Below are positions 53,996-61,535 of a DNA stretch of 64,000 nt, piece by piece. The notes under the pieces were generated by a model. That model was given only the letters and a program-made list of their open reading frames with translations. It ran no database searches and had not been told where the DNA came from. The position numbers and the translations under genes were made by a program. Numbering within the stretch: the stretch's first letter is position 1; every line of letters starts with the position of its first letter. This stretch comes from Pseudomonas alkylphenolica (GTDB lineage Bacteria > Pseudomonadota > Gammaproteobacteria > Pseudomonadales > Pseudomonadaceae): NCBI RefSeq assembly GCF_000746525.1, contig NZ_CP009048.1:1977501-2041500 (forward strand), given 5' to 3'.

Positions 53996-55075
53996 ATGCA
54001 AGTTCGAGGTTTAGTTCTAGCCGTTGCCGTGTTGTTGACGGTGCAGGGCTGCGTTACTCAGCGCGAAGAGCCTGAGGCGGAACCTGTCAAGGTGCGGGCG
54101 CAGATCGTGCGCTTGCTGCCTGCCGCAACCAAGGACCGTGAAGGCTGGGCGCGCGACATCCAGACCGCCTTCGCCACGCAGAAAATCAGCCCCAGCCGCT
54201 CCAACCTGTGTGCGGTGCTGGCGGTGACCGAGCAGGAGTCGACCTTCCAGTCCGACCCGCAGGTGCCGGGCCTGGGCCGTATTGCTCGCGAGGAAATCGA
54301 CCGCCGCGCCGCCCGCCTGCATATCCCGCAAATGCTGGTTAACGCTGCATTGCAGACCCGCTCTCCCAACGGCAAGAGCTACAGCGAACGACTCGACGCC
54401 GTGCGCAGCGAAAAGCAGCTCAGTGCGATTTTCGATGACCTTATCGGCAGTGTGCCCCTGGGTCGCACGTTGTTGGGTGATTTGAACCCGGTGCGTACCG
54501 GTGGGCCGATGCAGGTCAGCATTGATTTCGCCGAGCGCAATGCCCGCGACTACCCCTACAGCCATACCGGGACGATCCGCCAGGAAGTCTTCAGCCGCCG
54601 TGGCGGCATGTATTTCGGCATCGCTCACCTGCTTGGCTACCCCAGCCACTATGAGCGCCAGGTGTACCGTTTTGCCGACTTCAACGCCGGTTGGTATGCC
54701 AGTCGCAATGCGGCGTTCCAGAGCGCCTTGAGTCGTGCCAGCGGGGTGAAGCTGGCGCTGGATGGCGACCTGATCGCGCCGGGAGCGATCCTGCCGGGTA
54801 CCACCGAGAAGGCCGCGCGGCGTTTGGGCGAGCAGCTTGGCTTGCGTAACCCGAGCATTCGCGATCAGCTGGAGAAGGGTGACAGCCTGGCGTTTGAACA
54901 GACCCGGTTGTATAGCGGGGTCTATGCCCTGGCGGAAGGTAAATCCGGTAAACCGTTGCCGCGAGCGCAGTTGCCGGGGATTGAACTGAAGAGCCCGAAG
55001 ATCACCCGCAAACTGACCACGGCCTGGTTTGCCAACCGGGTGGATGAGCGCTATCAGCGGTGCATGAAGCGCTGA
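53996..55075 (+). CDS. DUF1615 lipoprotein
   Basis: A 359-residue predicted lipoprotein: VLAVAVLLTVQGCVTQ gives a lipobox with Cys ~19 and Val at +2 (outer membrane). The body has the DUF1615 layout, with AVLAVTEQESTFQSDPQVPGL, a Glu-containing stretch resembling soluble lytic transglycosylases, and GMYFGIAHLLGYPSHY and FADFNAGWYASRNAAFQ. This suggests a lysozyme-like fold acting on peptidoglycan, but activity is inference. It is followed by a REP pair and the convergent fpvF gene. Confidence 0.85.
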   Translation: MQVRGLVLAVAVLLTVQGCVTQREEPEAEPVKVRAQIVRLLPAATKDREGWARDIQTAFATQKISPSRSNLCAVLAVTEQESTFQSDPQVPGLGRIAREEIDRRAARLHIPQMLVNAALQTRSPNGKSYSERLDAVRSEKQLSAIFDDLIGSVPLGRTLLGDLNPVRTGGPMQVSIDFAERNARDYPYSHTGTIRQEVFSRRGGMYFGIAHLLGYPSHYERQVYRFADFNAGWYASRNAAFQSALSRASGVKLALDGDLIAPGAILPGTTEKAARRLGEQLGLRNPSIRDQLEKGDSLAFEQTRLYSGVYALAEGKSGKPLPRAQLPGIELKSPKITRKLTTAWFANRVDERYQRCMKR

Positions 55076-55104
55076 GCTTAATCAGAAACAGAGGGCTTGC
55101 TTGC

Positions 55105-55176
55105 GGTGGGAGCGGGCTTGCCCCGCGATGCGATGTGACTGAAAAATCGCTATCGCGGGGCAAGCCCGCTCCCACC
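55105..55176. repeat. REP palindrome pair
   Basis: GGTGGGAGCGGGCTTGCCCC and its complement flank ~26 bases, between the convergent DUF1615 and fpvF genes. Confidence 0.88.
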
Positions 55177-55197
55177 GGGTTCACAGCTCCCGCCGGG

Positions 55198-56109
55198 TCA
55201 GCCGGCGATCAAGGCATTTACGACTTGCTCGACACTGGCCTTCAACCCCACCAGCGTATCTTGCGGATCAGTATCCACCACCAGCAGCTTGGCACCTGAA
55301 GCCGCAATCACCTGCGCCACTTCCTTGCTTGGCTGCTTGTGATGCAACACCAGCGCCACATCCTGCCCCTTGAGCTCGTCACCCAGGCGTTTGAGCGCTG
55401 CCGCATCCCACTGGTCGTCCGCCACCCGCGGGTGGTCGATCAGGTCCAGGTTCAGGCCGCTGATCAGGTAGTCCAGACGGTCCGAAAGATTCACCACACT
55501 AAGGTTGTCAGCCTCAGCCAGGCGCGCTTCGCTCCCCGCGCTGAGTTCCAGCAACTGACGCTTGAGACTGGCCAGGTTGGCCTGGATTTTCGGTTGCTCG
55601 CCTGGGCTCAGGCGGCCCAGGTCGTTGGCCAGCACATCGGCCATGCGCCCGAAGTTGCTGGGGTTGAGCCACGGGTAGGCGGCAAAGGCATTGTTGCCTT
55701 GTACAGCGATCCCCGGCAACTCGCCGTCCACCGGGCGGGCGGCGTCGATTTCGACGATGCGGATGTTGCTGCGCCGCGCCACCGGATACAGCGGGTCGTC
55801 GCTCCAGATCGAACGCAGGGCGATCACCGCATCGGCCTGGCTCGCTGCTTTCTGCAAGCTCGCGCCACCGCGGCCACTGAAGTAGGACGGCTGGCGCGAC
55901 GCCGGAATGTTCGCCGGCGCGGCGCGCTGCAGCTTGACTGCGGTGCCATCGAGCAGGGCGCTGGCCAGGGCGTGGGTGACCGGCAGCGAGGCGAGCACGG
56001 TGATGCCCGCCGCTTGCTGGGCCGCAGCCGGGGCGTTCTGCGCCAGGCTCAAGGTGGGCAGGCCGGCCAGGGCCAGCGCCAGGCACAGGTGCTTGAGATC
56101 GAAGGTCAT
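55198..56109 (-). CDS. fpvF: Periplasmic metal-binding protein of pyoverdine ABC transporter
   Basis: A 303-residue periplasmic protein with signal peptide (LCLALALAGLPTLSLAQ). It has the cluster A-I metal-binding-protein fold seen in ZnuA-like proteins: ITVLASLPVTHALASALLDG, ...FAAYPWLNPSNFGRMADVLAND and LALVLHH-like VALVLHHKQPSKEVAQVI. It is last in the fpvGHJKCDEF order, as PA2410 is in P. aeruginosa, where two binding proteins (FpvC and FpvF) serve one transporter and are thought to handle iron or the apo-siderophore in the periplasm. It overlaps fpvE by four bases. Confidence 0.92.
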   Translation of the reverse strand: MTFDLKHLCLALALAGLPTLSLAQNAPAAAQQAAGITVLASLPVTHALASALLDGTAVKLQRAAPANIPASRQPSYFSGRGGASLQKAASQADAVIALRSIWSDDPLYPVARRSNIRIVEIDAARPVDGELPGIAVQGNNAFAAYPWLNPSNFGRMADVLANDLGRLSPGEQPKIQANLASLKRQLLELSAGSEARLAEADNLSVVNLSDRLDYLISGLNLDLIDHPRVADDQWDAAALKRLGDELKGQDVALVLHHKQPSKEVAQVIAASGAKLLVVDTDPQDTLVGLKASVEQVVNALIAG

Positions 56110-57005
56110 GCCGGATTTCCTTGCAGGCGTGGGACAAGGCCGCGGGCCAGGGCGGCGAGGGCGAAGCAGCAGCCGGCGACGAGGATGATTGCCGCGCCCG
56201 AAGGCACCGGCAGGTCGAAGACGATCGGCAGCAGGATGCCGACCAGGGTGCTCAGGGTGGCGATCAGCACCGAGGCCCAGAAGAAGCCCTTGAGCGACTG
56301 GCTGATCAGGCGTGCGGCAGCGGCCGGAATCACCAGCAGGGCACCCACCAGAATCGCACCGATAACCTTCACTGCCGCCACCGTGACCAAGGTCACCAGC
56401 ACCACGAACAGGTAATCCAGGCTTTTTACCGCCACACCACGCACCGCCGCCAGCTGCGGGTTGAAACTGGCGAGCATGATGCGGTTGTACAGCGGCAGGG
56501 CCAGCGCCAGTACCAGCGTACCGACGACGCCGAGCACCAGCAGGTCCTGGCCGCTGACGGTGAGCACCGAACCGAACAGGACGTTTTCGAGGATGTGTAC
56601 GTTGATCTTGCCGGCGAGCATCAGCAGCAGACTCGCGCCCAGGGCCAGGGACACCGAGAGGAACACGCCGATCAAGGTGTCTGGCGACAACCCGGTGCGG
56701 TTGCGCAAAAAGTTCAGCAGGATGCCGAACAGCAGGCAGTAGCCGAACAGGCTGCCATACGGACCGGTGTAGGGTTCACCGAGGAGGATGCCGATGGCCA
56801 CCCCAGTCAGCGCCGCGTGGCCGACGGCCTCTGAGAAGAAGGCAAAGCGCTTGACCACCACCAGGGTGCCAAGCCCGCCGAGTACCGGGCCGATCATCAG
56901 GCCGGCGAGCAGGGCGTTGACCACAAAGCCATAGGCCAGGGCCTCAGGCAGATAACCGGAACTGGCCCAACCCTGGATCAGCAGGCGAAATTCTTCGTAG
57001 TTCAT
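56106..57005 (-). CDS. fpvE: Pyoverdine-region ABC permease
   Basis: A 299-residue inner-membrane permease of the metal (ABC-3/ZnuB) family with eight or nine hydrophobic helices: VNALLAGLMIGPVLGGLGTLVVVKRFAFFSEAVGHAALTGVA near the start (read in parts), the classical AVGHAALTGVAIG segment being diagnostic. The ATG at 57005 shares a base with the fpvD stop; a longer upstream frame lies inside fpvD and is not used. It forms the channel for FpvC/FpvF substrates. Confidence 0.93.
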   Translation of the reverse strand: MNYEEFRLLIQGWASSGYLPEALAYGFVVNALLAGLMIGPVLGGLGTLVVVKRFAFFSEAVGHAALTGVAIGILLGEPYTGPYGSLFGYCLLFGILLNFLRNRTGLSPDTLIGVFLSVSLALGASLLLMLAGKINVHILENVLFGSVLTVSGQDLLVLGVVGTLVLALALPLYNRIMLASFNPQLAAVRGVAVKSLDYLFVVLVTLVTVAAVKVIGAILVGALLVIPAAAARLISQSLKGFFWASVLIATLSTLVGILLPIVFDLPVPSGAAIILVAGCCFALAALARGLVPRLQGNPA

Positions 57006-57754
57006 CAGGCGACGCTCTCGCTGCGCGGGTGGATGGAGAACAGGCTGAGCAGGCGATCCGGGGTCAGGGCCTGTTTCGGCGGGGCGTCGAACAGCACCCG
57101 GCGGCTGAGCCCGGTGACCTTGTCGGCCAGGCGCGCCACCGCTTGCAGGTCGTGTTCGATCCACAGCACCGTGGTGCCGGCGGCGCGCCAGTCCAGCAGC
57201 AGGCGTTCGAACACCTGGATGCCGGCTTCGTCCAGCGCCGACATCGGCTCATCCAGCACCAGCAGTTGCGGGGCCGGAATCAGGCCCTGGGCCAGCAGCA
57301 CGCGCTGACGTTCACCACCGGAGAGGGCGCCCATGCGTCGCTTGCGCTTGTCGAGCATGCCGACCCGCTCCAGCGCCGCGTCGATAGCCGGGGCAACCTT
57401 GCGCGACAATCCAAGAAAAGCCGGTCGGCGCTGACACATGGCCGCCATGAAATCGTCGACGGTCATCGGCAGGCCGCGGTCGAACTCCAGCGCCTGCGGC
57501 ACATAGCCGATCACCTGCGCATCCGTCGGCCAGCTCAGGGTCAGCTGGCCCTGGTGCGGCATCTGCCCGAGCAGGGTCTTGATCAGCGAACTCTTGCCGC
57601 CGCCGTTGGGGCCGACCAGGGCGTGAACGCTACCGGTGGCGACCTTGAAGCTGACCTGGTCGAGAATCCGCGTGCGCCCCAGGGTCAGATCGATGCCAGC
57701 GAACTCGATGTCCGGCCCGCATGGCTGGGTGATGACGATTTCGGCGACGGTCAT
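57005..57754 (-). CDS. fpvD: Pyoverdine-region ABC ATPase
   Basis: A 249-residue ABC ATPase: Walker A LVGPNGGGKSSLIKTLLGQ, Q-loop GYVPQALEFDRGLP, signature LSGGERQRVLLAQGL, Walker B LLVLDEPMSALDE and switch His in LWIEHDLQAVARLADKV. It is of the ZnuC/metal type, powering FpvE. It overlaps fpvC by four bases and fpvE by one. Confidence 0.94.
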   Translation of the reverse strand: MTVAEIVITQPCGPDIEFAGIDLTLGRTRILDQVSFKVATGSVHALVGPNGGGKSSLIKTLLGQMPHQGQLTLSWPTDAQVIGYVPQALEFDRGLPMTVDDFMAAMCQRRPAFLGLSRKVAPAIDAALERVGMLDKRKRRMGALSGGERQRVLLAQGLIPAPQLLVLDEPMSALDEAGIQVFERLLLDWRAAGTTVLWIEHDLQAVARLADKVTGLSRRVLFDAPPKQALTPDRLLSLFSIHPRSESVA

Positions 57755-58671
57755 GCCTGCGACTCCTTGATCGCCCGCACCACGGTGTCGAGGTTGCGCT
57801 TCATCTCCACTTCGTATTTCTCCTTGCTGTAGTCGCCATAGGAGATGTGCGTCAGCGGGTAGATCTTCACCCCGGACTCGCGCTGGATGGTTTCGACATA
57901 GGCCGAGGGGAAATCCATTTCCGAGAAGATCACTTTCACATCCAGGGCCTTGAGCTGGTCGATGGTTTTCTTCAACTGACTCGGGCTCGGCTCGATGCCG
58001 TGGGCCGGTTCCACCACGGCAGTGACTTCCAGGCCGAATTCACGCACCAGGTAGTCGTAGGCGGCGTGGATGGTGGCAACGCGGAACTCCGCGCCCGGTG
58101 CTTGCGTGACCTGGGCCAGGGCGTCGGCGCGCAGTTTGCGCAGGCGTTTGGCATAGGCACGGGCGTTCTGGCTGTAGTACTTGGCGTTGTCCGGATCGAG
58201 CTTGCCCAGCTCGCGGGCGATGTTGTTGATCTGGGCGATGCTGGCGCTGATCGACAGGAAGGTGTGCGGGTTGACTACCTTGCCTGCGCCGCGCGCGGCA
58301 ACACCGGTGGCGGCCAGCAGCGGGACGTTGGTGTTGGATTCGATCACGGTGATTTGCGGCTTTTCGCTGGCGGCGATCATGCGGTCGGCAAAGTCATCGT
58401 GGCCGATGCCGTTGAGCACCACCACATCGAGGCTGCCGATGCGCTTGATGTCCTCGGCCCGTGGCTCGTAGGCGTGAGGGTTGAAACCGGCCGGAATCAG
58501 CGGCACCACTTCGGCCTTGTCGCCAACGATGTTGGTCACGTAGCTGTAGTACGGGTGCAGGGTGATGCCGATACGCAGCGGCTTGCCATCGACGGCGGCC
58601 TGGGCCAGGCCGGGCAGGGCCACAGCAATGAGCACGGTCAGAAGACGACGGGCGAGGGTGGAGCGAAGCAT
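57751..58671 (-). CDS. fpvC: Periplasmic metal-binding protein, first of the ABC set
   Basis: A 306-residue periplasmic binding protein of the ZnuA/cluster A-I type with signal peptide (LLTVLIAVALPGLAQAAV). Metal-site landmarks are RIGITLHPYYSYVTNIVG, IPAGFNPHAYEPRAEDIKRI (His), VNPHTFLSIS (His), and TIHAAYDYLVREFGLEV (His), with an acidic ligand region near EMDFPSAYVE. In P. aeruginosa FpvC binds iron in the periplasm after release from ferripyoverdine. It lies 14 bases after fpvK. Confidence 0.94.
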   Translation of the reverse strand: MLRSTLARRLLTVLIAVALPGLAQAAVDGKPLRIGITLHPYYSYVTNIVGDKAEVVPLIPAGFNPHAYEPRAEDIKRIGSLDVVVLNGIGHDDFADRMIAASEKPQITVIESNTNVPLLAATGVAARGAGKVVNPHTFLSISASIAQINNIARELGKLDPDNAKYYSQNARAYAKRLRKLRADALAQVTQAPGAEFRVATIHAAYDYLVREFGLEVTAVVEPAHGIEPSPSQLKKTIDQLKALDVKVIFSEMDFPSAYVETIQRESGVKIYPLTHISYGDYSKEKYEVEMKRNLDTVVRAIKESQA

Positions 58672-58685
58672 GGGGCGTCCTTGTG

Positions 58686-59255
58686 TCAGTGGCGATGCTG
58701 GCGGGTGACGCCAGCGTCGTAGTGGGCGGCGATCTGCTGCCAGCCGGCGGCGATCAGAGCGGCGGGGGTCAGCTCGGCAGGCGCACGGGCGTCAGCCTTG
58801 CGCTGCAGCCAGACATCGGCGGCGCCGTCGTGCTGTGCAGGCACCAGCATGAGGAAACTGCCGGCCACGCTTGGTGACTGGCTCAGGCCGAGGTAGGCCT
58901 GTTCGCCGAGCCGTTGCCATTGATGCTCGCCGCGGCTGGCGCTGCTGGCATCCTTGATGAACGGCGGGAAGCCTTCTTCGACCAACACTGCAACCTCGAC
59001 CAGGGCCGGATCTTCTTCGCGGCGCAGCTGGATTTCCTCGAAGGCCACCCGCAGGTCGGCATACACCCCTTGCTCGGCGGCGCTGAGGTCGCGGCGGGCG
59101 TCGAGTTGATGGGCCTCGATGCTGACTTCGTCATGACGCTCGCCGCGCAGGGCAACAATGCCCGCGGCCACGGCGAGGATCAGCAGGCTGACCAGCAACA
59201 CATACAGGGTTTCATGCCCGGCACCGGCCGGGCGCACCACCTGGACCCGGCTCAT
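58686..59255 (-). CDS. fpvK: FpvK-like single-pass membrane protein
   Basis: A 189-residue protein with one membrane helix (~16-38: LYVLLVSLLILAVAAGIVAL) and a periplasmic domain containing HQLDARRDLSAAEQGVYADLRVAFEEI, VAVLVEEGFPPFIKD and WQRLGEQAYLGL. Only its position between fpvJ and fpvC, its size and single helix allow the name FpvK. The ATG at 59253-59255 overlaps the fpvJ stop by three bases; a longer frame upstream lies inside fpvJ. Known FpvK assists FpvG in iron release. Confidence 0.88.
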   Translation of the reverse strand: MSRVQVVRPAGAGHETLYVLLVSLLILAVAAGIVALRGERHDEVSIEAHQLDARRDLSAAEQGVYADLRVAFEEIQLRREEDPALVEVAVLVEEGFPPFIKDASSASRGEHQWQRLGEQAYLGLSQSPSVAGSFLMLVPAQHDGAADVWLQRKADARAPAELTPAALIAAGWQQIAAHYDAGVTRQHRH

Positions 59256-59575
59256 TGCTCGATATCTGCGTAGTCGATTTCCACCACGTGGCCGGGGCCG
59301 GCGTCGAACAGCACATAGAACTCGCCTGCGGGGCGCTTGAAGGTCAGCTTGGAGTTTTCCCCGAGCTTGCCGGGCACGAGGATTTCTTCGTTGTAGCCGA
59401 TCACGTCGAGGGTCACCCCCGGCGCGCCGCTGCCATCGGAAAAGCCGCCGGTGCATTCGATTTGCTCGCCGTCGATCGGCTTGCACTCGCACATCGGGTT
59501 ATGGGCCAGGGCCGGGCTGGCGGCGCCGAGCAACAGCAGGGGCAGGAGCAGCTTGCGGACGGTGGACTTCATCAT
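59252..59575 (-). CDS. fpvJ: FpvJ-like small periplasmic protein
   Basis: A 107-residue exported protein: signal peptide (KLLLPLLLLGAASPALA), then a mature start HNPMCECKPIDGEQIECTGGFSDGSGAPG with His and Cys residues that could bind metal, and strands such as VTLDVIGYNEEILVPGKLGE. Overlaps with fpvH and fpvK show tight coupling. P. aeruginosa FpvJ aids FpvG in removing iron from ferripyoverdine. The cysteine-rich mature end is notable for that role. Confidence 0.88.
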   Translation of the reverse strand: MMKSTVRKLLLPLLLLGAASPALAHNPMCECKPIDGEQIECTGGFSDGSGAPGVTLDVIGYNEEILVPGKLGENSKLTFKRPAGEFYVLFDAGPGHVVEIDYADIEQ

Positions 59576-60108
59576 TTGCCTCCTTGTTTGTTCAGCCAGG
59601 CGACGGTGGCCGGCGATGCCTTGGCCAGCGGTATAGATGCCTGGTGCATGCTGCCGTCCCAGCCTTCGAGGGTGATCCAGATTTCAGCGTCCGGACGGGT
59701 TTTGACCGGGATCGGCAGGCTGGTCGCCATGCGGTATGGCGGGCCGAAGAAAATCGTGCCGGCAGCACGCAGGCTGCGCGGTTTGCCGATACGCAGATAA
59801 ACGGCCTTGATCGATTCGGTGCAGGTTCTGCAGAGGCTGGCGTTGAAGGTCTTGAAGTGGCCAGCCGGGCCGTCGGCCAGCGGTGCCTGGTCGCGCAGCT
59901 CGGCCAGTTGCAGGCTCCAGGGGCCGACCTGGATTTCGCCCAGCTCCCGCTCACCCAGACCGTTGTCACCACGGAACAGCGCCGTTTCGGCAAAGTATTT
60001 GGGCATGAAGCCCAGCGGGATCAGCACCAGCAGGATGTTCAGATGAAAGCGCCATTTATGCCAGAAACGGCTCAGCGGGCTTTGCGGCGCAACTGTTGCC
60101 TTGCTCAT
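59572..60108 (-). CDS. fpvH: FpvH-like membrane-anchored protein
   Basis: A 178-residue protein with one membrane anchor (~23-40: LNILLVLIPLGFMPKYFAE) and a periplasmic domain with strands, containing the short Cys-x2-Cys motif SLCRTCTESIKAVY and YRMATSLPIPVKT. It overlaps fpvG by four bases and fpvJ by four. In P. aeruginosa FpvH helps FpvG in iron release; the CxxC may be redox-active or metal-binding, which is inference. Confidence 0.88.
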   Translation of the reverse strand: MSKATVAPQSPLSRFWHKWRFHLNILLVLIPLGFMPKYFAETALFRGDNGLGERELGEIQVGPWSLQLAELRDQAPLADGPAGHFKTFNASLCRTCTESIKAVYLRIGKPRSLRAAGTIFFGPPYRMATSLPIPVKTRPDAEIWITLEGWDGSMHQASIPLAKASPATVAWLNKQGGK

Positions 60109-61301
60109 AGGCTGGCCTCCGTAGCGGTATCGGCGCAGGTCCTGTTGCTCTTGCGCGAAGTGCGTTCAGTGCGTTTCAGCGCCGCGGCGGTGGCCTGGGC
60201 GGTGCGTTTGGTCCAGATCAGCAGGCCGCTGAGGACCATCATCGACAGCACCAGGCCGAAGAAGGCCCAGATCAGCTTGATGGCCAGGCCGCCGAAGTCG
60301 CCGGTGTGCAGCGGGCGCATGGATTCGGTGACGAACTCCAGAGGCGAACGGTCGCCGACCAGGAACTGTGCCTCGATCTTGCTGTTGTAGGGGTTGACGT
60401 TGGCGGTCTGGAACATCAACGGATACCAACCGCGCCCGCCCAGGTAGACGTGGGCGTAGGCGTTGCCGGGCAGCGATACGAAACTCACGTCGAGGCCGGG
60501 AATTTGCGCCTTGGCGATGCGCGTGGCTTCATCCAGATTGATGCGTGGCGCAGGCTCGCCGGACTGAGTCAGCGGCACATCCTCGCGGGCGATTACCGGC
60601 ACCACAGGCTCGGTGGAGACGGTGATGTGGTTGTCGGCGAGGATCGCCTGGATCAGGAACCAGGTGCCGGTGATGGAGATGACCGCGATGAACCAGATCG
60701 ACCAGATTCCGCTCAGGCGGTGAAAGTCGCCCCAGAAGATCCGCGCGCCATGGTTGAAGCGCAGCGTTGGTTTGAAGAACCCTTTCCAGAACCGCTTGTA
60801 GACCACCAGCCCTGTGACCAGCGAGGCCAGCATCGGCAGGCCGAGCAGCGACACCAGGTACCAGCCCCAGCTGTAGCCGTTGGTGAAGGGCACCAGCCAC
60901 CAGCCGTGCAAGGCACGGGTAAAGTCCTCAAAGCTGAAGGACGGGCTCTTGCCCTGGATCGCCCCGGTGTAGGGGTTGACGTAAAGCATCGGGGCGCTGC
61001 CGTCGGCATAGGTCACGGCCGCGTGCAGGGCGAAGTGCGAGCCGTCCGGCTGGCTGAGAAAACGCACGGCCATGTCTGGCTCGGCCTTGTTCAGGGCGTC
61101 GAGCACCTGCTGGTAGCTGAGCCGCTCGGCATCATCGCTGGGTTTGCTGGCGCGCACATCCGGGTTGGCCAGCCAGACGATCTCCTGGCTGACCACGGCC
61201 AGGGTGCCGGTAACGCAAACGATCAGGACGAAGAACCAGATCGGCAGGGCGAGCCAACTGTGGACCAGAAACCAGAGTTTTGAGCGTGACTTTTTCGACA
61301 T
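60105..61301 (-). CDS. fpvG: PepSY-domain inner-membrane ferripyoverdine reductase component
   Basis: A 398-residue inner-membrane protein with four membrane helices and PepSY-associated TM domains: KLWFLVHSWLALPIWFFVLIVCVTGTL (first helix with a histidine, read in parts), FTRALHGWWLVPFTNGYSWGWYLVSLLGLP, RIFWGDFHRLSGIWSIWFIAVISITGTW, and MRPLHTGDFGGLAIKLIWAFFGL. The paired histidines can hold haem. FpvG is needed for reduction and release of iron from ferripyoverdine in the periplasm. It is first in the fpvGHJKCDEF operon; a Fur-like box lies about 105 bases upstream. Confidence 0.94.
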   Translation of the reverse strand: MSKKSRSKLWFLVHSWLALPIWFFVLIVCVTGTLAVVSQEIVWLANPDVRASKPSDDAERLSYQQVLDALNKAEPDMAVRFLSQPDGSHFALHAAVTYADGSAPMLYVNPYTGAIQGKSPSFSFEDFTRALHGWWLVPFTNGYSWGWYLVSLLGLPMLASLVTGLVVYKRFWKGFFKPTLRFNHGARIFWGDFHRLSGIWSIWFIAVISITGTWFLIQAILADNHITVSTEPVVPVIAREDVPLTQSGEPAPRINLDEATRIAKAQIPGLDVSFVSLPGNAYAHVYLGGRGWYPLMFQTANVNPYNSKIEAQFLVGDRSPLEFVTESMRPLHTGDFGGLAIKLIWAFFGLVLSMMVLSGLLIWTKRTAQATAAALKRTERTSRKSNRTCADTATEASL

Positions 61302-61406
61302 GAGCCTGTCTTTTGTAGGTGAACGGTCGGCAGCCGCACTCGTCAGTTGGCTACTCGTCTCTATAAAGGACGGATGAGTGGGGCAAAACCCGTCTGTTTT
61401 TTTCTA

Positions 61407-61425
61407 GATAATGTTTCTGATTATT
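61407..61425. promoter_or_regulatory. Fur-box-like site between fpvG and NRPS
   Basis: GATAATGTTTCTGATTATT matches the 19-base Fur consensus at about 14 positions, with the left hexamer plus G exact. It lies in the divergent gap, 106 bases from the fpvG start and 111 from the NRPS start. Iron repression of fpvG, and possibly of the NRPS, is expected. Confidence 0.6.
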
Positions 61426-61457
61426 ACTTGCGATCCCTTTCGCTGGCTGCAGGCCGC

Positions 61458-61481
61458 TAATTTTCCCAATGTTTCGTCCGT
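61458..61481 (+). promoter_or_regulatory. PvdS-type promoter box for the NRPS gene
   Basis: TAATT-N16-CGT, one base away from the TAAAT-N16-CGT consensus and preceded by C. It lies 55 bases upstream of the NRPS start codon, a proper distance for a pyoverdine promoter. Confidence 0.6.
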
Positions 61482-61535
61482 TTCCCATGGATAGCTGAGC
61501 CTTTGCTCGACGCCCACGTGCACGGATGAAAACCA

